Origin: Anastrepha obliqua
Taxonomy: Eukaryota > Arthropoda > Insecta > Diptera > Tephritidae
Length of the DNA: 64,000 bases
Direction of reading: 5' to 3'
NCBI RefSeq assembly: GCF_027943255.1
Contig: NC_072895.1
Span: forward strand, 45,730,001-45,794,000
Shown here: in pieces, positions 46,384 through 58,324 of the stretch
Layout of the letters: each line of letters opens with the position of its first letter
How positions within the stretch are numbered: the stretch's first letter is position 1
Translations under genes and position numbers: made by a program
Notes under the pieces: model-generated
The model's database searches: none
Told to the model about the DNA's origin: nothing
The model's input: the letters and a program-made list of their open reading frames with translations, nothing else

Positions 46384-46645
46384 ATGATAGTGAAAAGCGT
46401 GAGACTTTCTATACTATCAACTGAAAACAGTCACAGTACAGGACTGTCTGAAAAGTTTTCAAGTTTTAACTGGTTCAAGAAGCCTTTTAATTTTGTATTA
46501 TTTTTTTTTTTTTTTTTGTTTATGGTGTTGAGTTTTTTCTTCTACACGAAAAAAAAATTTCGAGTATTCGCACACGTAAACATCAACACCAATAAAAAAA
46601 ACGATTTTTGGATCACTTGAAACACAAATGAAATTCAGTTGGCTA
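46384..46645 (+). repeat. Possible third member of the 37831-type repeat
   Basis: Contains TCAACTGAAAAC..CAGTACAGGA and, about 185 bp later, CACTTGAAAC..GAAATTCAGTTGGCTATA, in the same order and similar spacing as 37895-38155. Weak by eye. Confidence 0.4.
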
Positions 46646-46959
46646 TAGCTTTGCCCACTTGAAATTCTTCTAAAACTTCGAATTCAAAAGTTTAAAATTT
46701 TGACGAAACGTTTTTAAGTTTTTGTTTTTTTAGTCTTCATAAAGTATGGAATTTTCACTTTTGTATATGGCTTCCTTAATTGAATAAAAATAAAATTCAA
46801 TAAGAAATTGAATATGATTGCGATTTAACTGTATTGTTTTCTCGATCAATTTATTTACTTTTTTACTGATTTTTATCTTTAAGAGCCTTACTGTTCTGGG
46901 CTTACTGCCTTCATATATCTGATGCTGATGGTATTGTCCTCCTGACACATAATCCCAAT

Positions 46960-47660
46960 GAACTGGGACATGAAAGTAAATTTAACAAAATCTGAAGTGA
47001 AGGTCTTTGGAAAAGTTCGTCAACTAGCCGAGGTTGAAAAATAGTGGTACAAAGGCAAAGAAATAAAAGTGGTGGCAGAATATAAGCACCTTGGTGTCAT
47101 TCTCACACCCAAAATGGCGTTTGCTCAGCGTGTAAGCCAGAAATAATAAAAAATGCTATAGCTGAACACATAAAATACATTTGGGCAACTATTTATGAAT
47201 CAAGCAGCAGTAGACTCCCGCACGTATTAGGACAGTGCTTATTACGAAAAAACGTGTTTTGCACAAACAACTCAACGACTCAGGTATGTAGTTCGACTTT
47301 AAGCTTGGAGAAAATAAAGGCGATTAAACTGTTATGATCGCTGTATTCAGCTTTTATCAAAAATGAAATTACAAAATTTAGTACAAGCAAGAACGACGCG
47401 AATTTATAAACACTTAGATTACTCAAAAGGAGAATCATATTTTACAGAAGATACGCGGCTTGCTGATGTCTCAACAATATTTAAAAGCAATATGTGGATT
47501 ACTAAAACTGAGTGCAAGACATGTGCCCCTTCTTACCAAGATGCCCTGTACTGAGGGAAATTAGACAAAGAGCTGAAGTAATATATAAGTACATATTAAA
47601 TGACCAAAATTTTAGAACGCTAACTGGTATTATATGTGAGAGAATTCTTTGTAGCAGAGT
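46960..47660 (+). pseudogene. Non-LTR reverse transcriptase C-terminal relic
   Basis: The plus strand begins WDMKVNLTKSEVKVFGKV, RQLAEVEK, a stop, WYKGKEIKVVAEYKHLGVIL and TPKMAFAQRVSQK. This is the RT thumb block in which KTK..VF..G is followed by W.YKG..IEVV.EYKYLGV.LTP. Further downstream, broken frames give YDRCIQLLSKMKL, LVQARTTRIYKHL and FKSNMWITKTECKTCAPS; the last is a weak remnant of a zinc motif. The order and the EYKYLGV.LTP style are those of a LINE whose clade I cannot fix. The catalytic region is absent upstream. The 3' end is met by a TTAA-flanked MITE at 47681. Confidence 0.75.
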
Positions 47661-47680
47661 TGAATTATTTATTTATTTAA

Positions 47681-48377
47681 GGGGTTACATGGGTTTCGTC
47701 GGGTAAAAAGAGGCCTATTTTCAAAATTTTTTTTCTATGTAAACTTTTTTCTGTCTTATAGATAAATATTTAAAGAATAATTTCTGAAATTAAAAAAGAA
47801 AAATTAAAACTCTTCCATTGTGTCGTCATTTCCGGTGACCTCTCGAAAGGTGCGTCCGCGTTGTCAGCATAACTCCTGACAAGATCATCAAAAATGAAGT
47901 AACAAAAATAAGTGTTTCAGTTAAGACCATAAACTCGTGATTGAACGAAGGAAAGAAAAAAAAGTAAAAATTGGAATTTGGCAGACATTTTTCCAAAAAA
48001 ATGAAAACTTCCTGTCAAATTTGCTTGACATTTTGTTTTTTTTAAACAGTTGTAATTGAAAACAAACAAAACAAAGCCTTCGTTCAAGCACGGGTAAATT
48101 GTATTTCGAACACCTGTGTAAAATTTCATCAAGATCGGTTGAGTAGTTTTCGGGAACATTTGACAACCGACTTTGAAAACCGGGTTCCGAGAAGAACGCG
48201 TTTAAAGTTTTGAGTAACAATAAAAGTGGCTTGGAGCACACACATTCCAAAGCCTGTATCTCCGAAACTATTTTTCGGATCAACTTGAAAATGTGTGATA
48301 ATAATCTTGAGATGTTGTAGAAATTAATAAGCCAAAAAAATCGATTTTAAGCCCACGAAACCTTTGTAATTAACTCC
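47681..48377. mobile_element. 697-bp TTAA-flanked MITE
   Basis: TTAA borders both ends (47677-47680 and 48378-48381). The ends are inverted: left GGGGTTACATGGGTTTCG, right in reverse complement GGAGTTAATTACAAAGGTTT then CGTGGG. The interior is non-coding apart from chance frames and contains a more structured stretch at 48110-48300. TTAA duplication suggests mobilisation by a piggyBac-type transposase; this is inference from the target site only. It differs in sequence from the TTAA MITE at 16590. Confidence 0.8.
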
Positions 48378-49903
48378 TTAAGAACTGTCACATACGACAT
48401 CGTTATTGTCAAAAACATTCTTATTTATTTCTTTATTTATTTTTATAAATTAAAGGAATTAATGTTTGAATTAAAGCAATTGTAACCATTACTTTTATAA
48501 AGTAAAGGAAGAAGTACTACTATTACTTGTTCGATTTTATCTGACTGTTTTGTTTTAGTTTTAAGTTTACACTGTACTATTGTAGAATTAAGATTTTAAA
48601 AGCTTTGTAACTTCTATTCTGTAGATAAATAAATAATTAAATAAAGGAATAAATCGTCAAAACTTGTCAATAAGTAACTGCCAAGCGTAATTTTTGCTTT
48701 ATTTATTTATTATTTATTTTATTATTTATTTGTTTGCTTTATTTTTAATCTATTATTTTTTACCCAGTGTTAAGTGGAGCATTTCGGAAATGTTTTATGT
48801 TTTTTTTTGTTTGTTGTCTAGAGTCAAAAGTGAAAGTATTGAAAAGTATTATGATAGTATTTCTCATTAATATATACATAATATTAACCTTTAGTAGTTC
48901 CCAGAAGCGCGCTGTGAAGGGTTCCAAAATGTGTATCGCGTATATTGAAATCGTTACTGAAATTACACTGGCCTGCAACAGTGGAACAGAATTTCTGAGT
49001 ATTTTTATAGACTACAAGTAAACGCTATCTTCGCTTTTGTAACTTCGCTAACCCGCCATGCAATTTTTTTACAAATATTTTCACAACATGTTTTAGTGTT
49101 CAAATGTCCTGCTTAGAGGGAAATTTTGAACTTTGCTTAAAAAATGGATCAATCAACCCTTAAAAGGGAAGCCTTGGGTCAAACATGTTAGACAAAAATC
49201 ATACCCGTGAACTTCTATTGTTTTTATTCTATTCAGTTTTGACGATAATTAGGGTGGTATCAGAAACCGATTGCTGAATCAGAATTTAAAAATTGCATGT
49301 TTTTTGTATTATTGTATTATTTTTTCATTTATCTTATACAACTGACTGATTAAATTCATCTGTCCACTTAACAATTTGTCAAGGAATTTATATACATCGC
49401 ATCATGGACAAAGCCATATTTACTCTTTTACAGCATTTCTTAGATCGCTTTAGATCGCTTTTAGATTTTCTTTCACTTTCTAGAGGTGTTTTATTTTTAG
49501 TTTTTTTTCTTTTTTTTTTAAGCGCCTTATTATCTTTCTCATTTCTTTGTCTACTGTTGCTATATCAAAAGCGCTTCTTGCTGCCACACAATCGGATTTC
49601 CTCGGTTTCATTTTCGAATCAGAACTAGTATCGATTTTAGATGTCACAAAAATCTATTTTAATATCAGAGAGAAACCAATGAGAATATCTTTGATAGAAT
49701 GAAAATAGTTTTTTTTGCTTCCTGAATGGTTTTAAACTTTCTTATATTAAAATAAACCTAAGTTTTACTTTTGTTACTTGCATATATCTGCTATGAGGAA
49801 CCAAAGAAATACCACCCAAGATCCAATATTTTTGAAACAAAATCTAGATATAACGAAAGGATTCAAAAACGTGGTCTTTGCAATAGCAACTGGCTGAGTC
49901 GTT
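48378..49903. other. No gene recognised
   Basis: AT-rich with TTTAT-type repeats at 48420-48445 and 48695-48750. Frames at 48767-49021 and 49404-49628 show no motif (the latter is a T-rich hydrophobic run). Confidence 0.4.
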
Positions 49904-50030
49904 AATCCTCCGTTGGGCACCCGGGTCAGAGTTTTTCCACTTTGCGAATTTAGCATATTTCTAACCACTAGAGCTTGCAGGTAGCTTCCTAAAATTTAAT
50001 TTTCTAGATCGGCCACAAAAAGATTACAAG
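49904..50030 (+). repeat. Dispersed repeat, copy 2 (partner 9838-9985)
   Basis: GTTGGGCACCCGGGTCA, CCACTTTGCGAATTTA, ATATTTCTAA, AGAGCTTGCAGGTAGC and TTCCTAAAATTTAATTTTCT in the same order as the partner. Family unknown. Confidence 0.6.
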
Positions 50031-53000
50031 GTTTCAAGGAAGGCAAGGTTAACCAGCAATGTTGAAATAAAATACATAAATTTTACTTTATGTATTTACT
50101 ATTTTATTTATTTATTTATTATATTAGTAAAGCAGATTTACGCCGATTCTGGCCGCCCCAAGGGATTAACGTAGTTGTTTCACATTTTCAGAAGTTTCCT
50201 TCTCTATAAAAAAAGTTACTCACAGCGTTTTTTTGTATTACAAGGTATTAGACTAATTACTTTTAACTTTTGTGGTAAAAGCAAGCAAGTTTTCTTTGTT
50301 TATGAGCAGAACAACTGTTTCGATAATCGATTTTTTATGTCTGAAAAGTGAAGAAAGCAATTGGAATCTGCAACACCAGCACAACCAGAATCGCTTTCCG
50401 AATCTATTTCTCCAATTCGGACTTGGATTTCATTACAACCCTGAATATTTCAATCAGAACTCGACTTATAACATTTCTTACATGCAATATAAAACTTTCT
50501 ATGACTAAAATAAATAGATTTCGAAAAAAAAATTGAAACTTGTTGGACTATAACTTTGTGCTACCAAATAAGTCTGTCTACTTCTTTTGATGCACTTTCA
50601 CTTTTTTTATAATCATCAAGAAATCTGCTTCCGTTGCTTTATTACCGCTTGGATGAAATTTCCTCAACGGCAGTGGATCTTTTTCTTACTAACACCAACA
50701 GCCAACCGCCAAATATCTTATATCTGTAATTTAAGATGATCTTCCATACATTCTTCTCTCATGCTACTCCTACTTATTTATGTATGAGTTGTTAAAACAT
50801 AAACAAAAATGATACAGGTTGAATGGCATGTCGTTCGAATTTATTTCGACAGGCCGCGGTGTGCAATTGAAGCAGTCTGAATGAGCATCAGCTACGAGTA
50901 CTAAAGAATTTACGTGCAATTGAAATAACCATTTTGTGTAAAAAATCATTGCTACATTCAAAGAACGCTTTTCTAAGGTGAGCAATGTAATTTGTGTATT
51001 AATTTGAGATAAGTAAGTGAGTGAGATTAAATTTACAATTCTTACCCCAAAAAGCAATCAACGAACTAAATGTCTATAAATTATCAGCATAGAGGAGTCA
51101 GTCTGCTCTCTTAGCTGCTTTACACTGCTACACTCGCACAAACACAGATTCAACATGAATGTTGTCTTATGTATTAAGTATTTTTATGTGCGTACATACA
51201 TACACACATACATATGTACTGCTGACTGGCTGTGGCTGTGACTGTGCAGTTGGATAATAAAGTGGCGATGAGGTTTATGAACAACAGGATTCTTTAGAAT
51301 TTATACCCGAAGATAAACGCACAACACAAACGCATAACATTTAAAAAGTGATTTCTTTTTTGTTGTAACGTATAATTTTACGGTTATAATGGTTGGGAGT
51401 GTCCACGTCGTATGTACGGTTTCTCCTTTAGCGCACACAAGCACATTTGGGGGTATGTAATTACCTTGTTTTTTTTTAACTTCCTTTTTTATCTACTTTT
51501 TTTTTGTTTCTTTCTGGCTGTCTCTTAATAAATGCACTTGCCCTTGGCAAGAAGAAAACGTTTTAATGCGTTCAAAAATTGAATTTTTTTATGGAAATTT
51601 TGCGCTGACAGATAATTCTGGGCGCTCTTGTTTTTCTTCTATTGTTTTTCTTATTTTCTTTAACACATAATTTTTTTTCACTCAAAATATTTTCCGTGTT
51701 TAAATTATTATTATATTCCTGCTTTGCACTTTATATGCTTTTGGATTCAAAAGAAGGATAAAAATATATTTGTAGGTATTTATTTTCGGTATTTAGGGGC
51801 TTTTGTGCCCGATTTTCATGGCTTAGCTGAATTCTGATTATGTCCTGGCTTTTTTTGTTTTTTAGTTTTTTTTCTTCGTGCTTTTGTGTTTTTTTTGTAG
51901 AGTTGTTAGCTTCGGTTGTTGGTTGCTGTTGTTCTCAAACTCGCAGGCGGGTGGTCAATTTATATTTTTTTGTTATTTTTGTTTCTTGCTTCAACAAGAA
52001 AATGAAATTATAGCACTGATTGTTTTTATGTTTTTATTTTAGTAACTTTAATTTTTTCACAGTACATTTCATCGTTTAGTCACGAGGATGCTTGATCTGG
52101 CATATTCAGCTGACGCAAGCTCATTAGCATTTTCCTGCATAATTTAAGGCGCGTAAGCAAAAAAAATAAAAATAAGTAAGAATTTCAATACATTTTTCTT
52201 CACATCTAAATTAAGATAAAGATAAATTTTACTGTTACTAGTTGCACATTTCCATACGATTTGTTCTACCTGCGCGGATTTCCATAAATTAAATGAAAAG
52301 ACAAGATTATAAATGAATATTTTTAAATATTTTCATTCACACCCACCAGCTCATTTACCAATCAGCGTTTCGCCGCATTTTTTATTTTTTTATGTATTTA
52401 TTATTATAATTAAAAATGCGCTGCCAATACGCGCAAACAAGAGCAAACAAACTCTAGCATGCCAGTAAATAAACATTAAAGTGGAAAAATTGGAAATAAT
52501 TTTTTGCCACCGAGTAAATAGCCGTGAATAAAGATAACAGTCATTTCTTTGTTTGCTAGGCAGCCACATTTTTTAACTTAAACTAAGCTTATCTGAATTT
52601 TTCGTTTCGCGCGAAGGCAGGCAGGCCAAAAGTTGTGGTGCGCCATTAAATGCTTAATTTCAACAATTTTAAATCTTGAAAATTTTACTGTTTCTAATTA
52701 CCCTCTCATTAATCGTAGATAAATAGAAAAAATAAAGTGCCGAATTGTGACTGCGAATTTTGTATATATGAATGGGCGAAGAGTGGGAGAGACTTATAAA
52801 TTGATGGTAATTAATCAGCTGTTTACTGCCATGGACGAGTGGAGCGACATTAAAGTCGACTGAATACTTAAGTAACTCAAACTTAGACGAAAGCCCATAA
52901 ATAACAAAATGCGTAAGTGCCTTCGTACATCTTGTTAAAAGATGCATTATAAACTAGCTTCCAAATGGAGCTCATAAGACAATAAATAACTTCAACAAAC

Positions 53001-53399
53001 TTGAAAAAAATGTATTTCAGTTTTATTTTTTTTTTTTTTTTTTGTTCTGAAAAAATTAAGCTACTCACAAAAATATCAAAAAACAACGTCTTGCGATTTG
53101 TTTTTTCGCGTGAATATAAGGATTTCTAGCTCTCCATACTCGCGTGCAGCCAACGCAGAGTGGTTTGTGCGAAAAACATTGAGTGCCCAGATGTATACCT
53201 GCAACCACAGTTTTACTTTGACTCTCATTTATAGTGATCGGTAAGGCTATTTTCAATGGGAACTATAAGCGACCGAAGGGAAACGGTGAATTCATGGGAA
53301 TTATTGTAATTCGCGCAATCAATAACTATTGCCTTTTGAGCCGTCCAGTGATGATGGTGTCATTGTATTGGGTATGGGAATAAGTTTCCGATCTTTCTT
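50031..53399. other. No gene recognised; long TE-poor interval
   Basis: No TE protein or gene signature over about 3.3 kb. 51060-52660 is T-rich unique DNA with an even texture typical of introns or intergenic regulatory DNA. A T run lies near 53028-53043. Confidence 0.45.
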
Positions 53400-54355
53400 A
53401 GCCAGAGTTTCGAATTATTTAAACAATTAAATAATAGTTGATATTATGTGAAGTATGTCCCAGCAACAAGAAGCAACAACTTTACTCCATCTTTCAGGCA
53501 GCATACGGATTCCTCTGACGAAATATTCGAGTTCTTTTGACTTGATCCATTCATTGAGCCAGTTTGCGATGCTCTCGTAAGCAGTGAATCGCTCTCCAAT
53601 TAGGGCTAACTCCATTGATCGGAACAGATGGTAGTCCGAATGTGCAATGTCTGGGTAATACGGCGGGTGGGGCAAGATTTCCCTCTAAATATTTCTGGAC
53701 CGATTTAGCCGCTGTTATTTGAGTGCTCGATTCAAACGCATTACCTGCAGTCGGTAACGATCGGCAGTGATGGTTTCAGATGGTTTAGGAGTTCATAATG
53801 GATGACACCCTTATGATTCCACCAGATGTACAACATAACCTTTGAAGCATGCATTTTTTTCGCAATCGATGGGCCTGGTTCCCATGGCAGGCTCCAACAT
53901 ATTCGTCGCTTAGGCCTATCCATTATTAGATCCAGATTTCTTTTCTGCCATTCGAGAAGCATCTCACACGTCACCAAACGTTTCGCGATATCCCCCTCCT
54001 TCAATTGATGCGGCACTCAGTTACCTGCTTTCTGAACCATTCCCATCGCGTACAAACTTTCATCGACGGTTAATTTGTCAACATCCAACTCATCAAGAGT
54101 TCGACATTCATCCAAAAATTGTTGTAGTTGAGTATCTTTGAATTTTTTCGGTGCCCGTCAGCGACCTTTATCATCCACTTCGAAACTGCTACTTTGGAAG
54201 CGTCGAAACCAGCCTTTACAAGTTGTATTTTATGGGGAGTAATTACTGCAAATATGGATCCATAAACTATACGTTACAGCTGCACTTTTCCTTAAAAGGT
54301 AATAATGAGGCATGACTTCCCGTAAATGTTGTTTTTTCGGGACGATCGTAGACAT
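53400..54355 (-). pseudogene. DD34D mariner transposase lacking the first two catalytic blocks
   Basis: The minus strand starts at MSTIVPKKQHLREVMPHYYL (ATG 54355). It continues through GWFRRF, KKFKDTQLQQFLDECRTLDE and SLYAMGMVQKAGN, a stop, then VPHQLKEGDIAKRLVTCEML and LEWQKRNLDLIMDRPKRRIC (53990-53900). KASKV-type text follows: HASKVMLYIWWNHKGVIHYE, LLKPSETITADRYRLQVMRL. After a deletion comes LPHPPYYPDIAHSDYHLFRS (third catalytic Asp, HSD) and GIRMLPERWSKVVAS. The GDEKW block (first Asp) is missing between QKRN and PKRR, and the HDNARPH block (second Asp) is missing before LPHPP. Thus two of three catalytic residues are gone. TIRs were not identified. The sequence style is mauritiana/mellifera-like mariner (inference). 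Confidence 0.9.
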
Positions 54356-54460
54356 TTTTGATAACAGATAAGAAAGGATCTTTACGCTTCAAACGAATGT
54401 CAACTACTGCGAACGAGACCTTGAAATATATAGTATATTACTTGAGCGAACACAAAAATA

Positions 54461-55014
54461 AAGGGTTTTCCAATAACAGGTATTATGAATGAATGGATTA
54501 CGCTATCGAGAGATGATTAACGATTTTTTATGAGCAGAATTGGATGGTATTGATCTGGACAATGTTCATTTTCAACAAGCCAGCGCTACGTGCCACTCAA
54601 GCAACGAAACCATTGATCTTTTACGGGAAAAGTTTCCGGACCGTGTTATCTCTCGAAGAGGTGATCACAATTGGCCACCGAGATCTTATGATTTAACACC
54701 TTGTGACTTTTTTCTTTGGGGCCATGTGAGAGAGAAGGTCTACGCCAACATCCCAGTGTCGATTCAAAACCTCAAAGATGGAATTCGTGAGGCTATCAAG
54801 GACATAGGGCAGCCACTTTGCAATTCGGTTATGGAAAATTTCATGAAAGGATATTGTCCTGTAATCGTGGTCGTGGTGGTCATTTGCCTGATGTAATTTT
54901 TCACTATTAACGGCATACCTTCCTTTTATAATGAAATAAACATCCGATAATTTATATTAAAAAATAGCATTTTTCTTTGAATATCAAAATAACACCTCTT
55001 ATTGGAAAGCCCTC
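54461..55014 (+). mobile_element. 554-bp mariner deletion derivative with TIRs (copy 1)
   Basis: The left end AAGGGTTTTCCAATAACAGG and the right end (reverse complement) AGAGGGCTTTCCAATAAGAG pair as TIRs, with TA at both borders (54459-54460, 55015-55016). The left TIR is joined directly to mid-transposase (ALRYREMIN), so the N-terminal half including the first catalytic Asp is deleted. The kept part reads LDGIDLDNVHFQQASATCHS, REKFPDRVISRRGDHNWPPR, then YDLTPCDFFLWGHVREKVYA and ends ICLM. QQD has become QQA (second catalytic Asp lost), and a TGG codon just upstream of LDG is TGA. The spacing from that position to the third Asp (PCDFF) is 41 residues, the rosa-type arrangement. Non-autonomous. 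Confidence 0.94.
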
Positions 55015-55195
55015 TACTATCAGCAGCGACACCTCTTTTACGAAGGTAGAAACTTAGTTCGGTTATTTCTAAATATTCTTACTTGTGCTCAACACGACTT
55101 TTCTTCCTTAGTGCCGTGAGGCTCTGGAACCGCATGAATAGGAGTAACTATAAAATGATAATCCACAATTATTTGAGTTCTGTAAATTGAATGTG
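55015..55195 (+). other. Possible LINE C-terminal remnant
   Basis: Around 55098-55185 the plus strand reads RLFFLSAVRLWNRMNRSNYK then MIIHNYLSSVN and a stop, similar in style to the C-terminal SFF...R.WN.LP segment of CR1-like LINEs. Too short for certainty. Confidence 0.3.
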
Positions 55196-56736
55196 ATTGT
55201 CAGTTTACTGTCTTGTTTTCTCGATCTATATTTTCCTTTTTCATTTGCAGCGCAATCGGCTGAAAAGGCAATTTCTTCAAGATGTCTGACCGGACTTTTA
55301 CAGTCTTAAAAATTAGCTTAGTCAAAGCGTAGACCAAATTACATGTCATTTGCAGTGCTTGAATGTCTTTGCTTCTTTTACCCAAAAAAAAAAAACAAAA
55401 AAGCGCCCAGTGGCTCTGTCATCGCACATTCACTGACATGCTCCGTCTGTAATCTTAGTGGTGGGTAAATAGCTCTGCATTACTTAAAAAAAAATCTACT
55501 GAAAACTAGTTTGGGTATTTCTATTAAAGTGAATTCCCCTGAGGTAAAGAAAACAATCGACGCAATATAAGAGCCAATTTAAAGGACACTCAAGGCAAGA
55601 TGTCTGTTGTGAAATGTGCCCAAATGTCAAATCATGCAGACTGAAAATATTTCGTAAGCGAAATATCTCGTATATTTAAGCTGGTTAGGATTTGAGTGAC
55701 GAATGCCATTAAATGAAATAAGGCAAGCGTTTGTAGGACTATACTAAGTATGCATGTTTGTATGCAGTTAGTTGGCAACGCAAGTTTAAACAGCTTTAAT
55801 GCATGTGTGCAGATATGAAACTTATATGCATGCTAATTAACTTTTGCGATGAAACTTTACAATGAAGTTTTCAGTGAGACTTCTGGTTGGTATTTTGTAA
55901 TTTCGCGTATACAAGGTTCAAAATGTAGCAAGAATTCGCTGCGGTAGCGAGAAGTTCAAATAGGAGGAGTGTTTTATATTATTAGTAAACACGTCACGGG
56001 GACTAATAAAAGCTGTAACTATAATATAAAGCTTCAGTAAAATAGGTGCATTTATATTTCAGATATGGCCGGATAAAGAAGCAACTCAGAAAGCAAAAAT
56101 CAGATATGTAGAAAATTGGAGGTTTCTGCGAAATTAAGTTTGTCACTAACCAAGCAAAAACTCTGAGATCATTAGAGAGCATAGTTTAGCTGCTTATGGG
56201 AATTTTGGCCTAGGAAAAACAATGATTTTTAGAGAAAAGAAGATAACAAACACTCAGACCGGCCGGCTGCGTACAGTGTGGCATGCCCAAACATAGTAAA
56301 AAATGACCGATTTTAATGAAATTTTGTATATGGCTGCCTTCACATAAGAAAGAAAAAGTACAAATCCTGATCCACTTTCACGCCTCTCACTCTTGAGAAC
56401 AGAAGTGTTAAAATTATCCAATTTTTATTAGGTTTATAGTGAATTATAAAGAAGATTGGTCCCCAGGGAAGTCTACCACCCACACAAAATGTGCCTTGCA
56501 GCAAATTCGCATCCATTTTTTTCAAAAAATTCAATATTACGGCTACACTCTCGTAGCTATGGAATGAACTTCAATCTTAGTTTGCAATTTTTTCTCAGCG
56601 CTTAAAGTTGTAATAAATTGGGCTTCTATTACATTTCTGTTTCTGAGTAGCAAACCATAAACAAATCAAACATTTCTAAAAAAGTAGCACCTGTTACGAA
56701 TTATTCAAAAAATAAAGGTTAGCAAATATAGTTGGG
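55196..56736. other. No gene recognised
   Basis: Unique sequence; no TE protein or gene signature. Frame 56340-56534 (minus) has no recognisable motif. Confidence 0.4.
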
Positions 56737-57061
56737 TGGCCGCCGTAACCGAATGGGTTGGTGCGTGACTACCATTCGGAATTCAGGGAGAATGTAGGTT
56801 CGAATCTCGGTGAAAGACCAAAGTTAAGAAAAAGTTGTTTCTAATAGGGTCGCCCCTCGACAGGCAATGGAAAACCTCCGAGTGTATTTCTGCCATAAAA
56901 AAGCTCCTCATAAAAATATTTGCCGTTTGTAGTCGGCTTGAAACTGTAGGTCTCTCCATTTGTGGAACAACATCAAGACGCACACCACAAATAGGAGGAC
57001 GAGCTCGGCCAAACAGCTCAAAAGGATGTACGAGCCAATTATATGTATATATATATATGTA
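56737..57061 (+). mobile_element. Full-length tRNA-derived SINE (second complete copy)
   Basis: The head GGTGGCCGCCGTAACCG carries an A box (56747-56758, TAACCGAATGGG, one mismatch to the copy at 25611) and a perfect B box GTTCGAATC (56798-56806). The body follows: CCCCTCGACAGGCAATGG, GTGTATTTCTGCCAT, TTTGTGGAACAACATCAAG, CACACCACAAATAGGAGGA and CGAGCTCGGCCAAACAG, then CCAATTAT and a TA-rich tail. An imperfect direct repeat (AAATATAGTTGG / AAATATGATGG) may be the target duplication. It reads in the opposite sense to the 25295 copy. Confidence 0.92.
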
Positions 57062-57589
57062 TTAAATATGATGGAAAAATACTTTGAAACAGACTGTCCT
57101 GTAACAAATGGCAATATTTAAACAGCGGCTATAAGCGGTTTTTTTTGTATTTTATATCATTCACTTTTTATATTTGAACTTAATGCCTTTTCTGATGACA
57201 TGATACACAAAACGGAATATTATAAGTGGATAGTAGAGAAAGAGATGGAATTCTCAGTATAAGCAAAGTTGGCAAGAGAAAACTGAAAGATACAGCCCTC
57301 TAACAAGACACATTCATTGAAGGTGGTGGCACCAAACCAACAAGAACGTTTTGTAGATTAGAAATACCACAACAAAAAAAGTAGATATAAGAAAATGATG
57401 ATATATGTTGAACTAGATATCGGTATGTATGCGGCGAGAGAAAAACACAAAATAAGTCAGCTGGTCAACCGATACCACCTTCAATAGATTCGCCTTGCTT
57501 TTTAGAGACAGCTTACAAACAATTAAATTTTAAAATAAAAGTCCTTTTTTTAAACTTCTACTTTAGAAACGAATTTTAAATATTATTTA
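57062..57589. other. No gene recognised
   Basis: AT-rich spacer without motifs. Confidence 0.35.
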
Positions 57590-57835
57590 TTTATTTATTT
57601 TACAAGAGTAACAATTATAAATAACTGTCACACGTAAGTACTAAGCGCTGGCTGCCAGGGCCTTCGGCTTAAATATTAAACAGAAAAAATTGTAGAAAAC
57701 CTTCAGCTCGCTTTTAATCAAATATTTATGATCGGTCCTCAACCAATTCTTATTATTACCACTTTCATTGTTGCTATATTCCGGAAGGTGAATATTTGAA
57801 AAGGAGATAAATTTCAAAAATGATTGGTGTGCCAT
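57590..57835 (-). mobile_element. LINE 3' end (shared 3' UTR block and AAATA-type tail)
   Basis: On the minus strand a block GCCGAAGGCCCTGGCAGCC (57645-57668) is followed by about 50 bp and a TAAATAAATAAATAA tail (57585-57600). The RNase H-bearing LINE at 28450-28980 has a related block and tail in the same arrangement, so this is probably a short 5'-truncated copy of the same family. The 64-codon frame upstream (57641-57835) shows no known motif. Confidence 0.5.
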
Positions 57836-58324
57836 CCACGACCACGCTTAACATTATCTTTAATCAGCTTGGAATGCTCGCAAAACTTCAGAATCAACAG
57901 CGCTTTGAAAGCTCATGTGAGTTTTTGAATCTGTGTATCGGAGGCAGGAATGAAGAATGAATTTAGGGGATTATTTTCGGAGATGCACTTTGTGTTCACT
58001 GAAAGAAGAGTTAAGGAAGTGTATGCAGTAGCATAGAAACGTTGCAGCAGCGCCTAAGAAGTACAAGATTTTACAATCGGCTGGCAAATTGATGTTTAGT
58101 GGTGTTTAATTATAATCATTGGTCGGAGAGGAAAAATATGTCGATGATACGGAAAAATGTTACATTATATTTTAAGAAAATTAATGCATGCTTTGAATGA
58201 AGCTATAAGGTGACGATACGACGAATGCAACCTTCATATTATTATTACCTTTATTTAGTTAGTAGTTAATTGAAGTCGTATATTTCTGCAAATGTTAAAG
58301 ATCTAGCTAATTATTTTTATTAAA
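57836..58324. other. No gene recognised
   Basis: AT-rich spacer, no motifs. Confidence 0.35.

Noticed and set aside
53065..53256. 63-codon minus-strand frame with several Cys (CVGCTRVW)
   Set aside because: Cys spacing does not fit a zinc-finger family and no homologous context exists.
56747..56806. tRNA gene suggested by A and B boxes
   Set aside because: Part of a repeated SINE with body and tail between candidate direct repeats; no acceptor stem or anticodon arm could be folded by eye.
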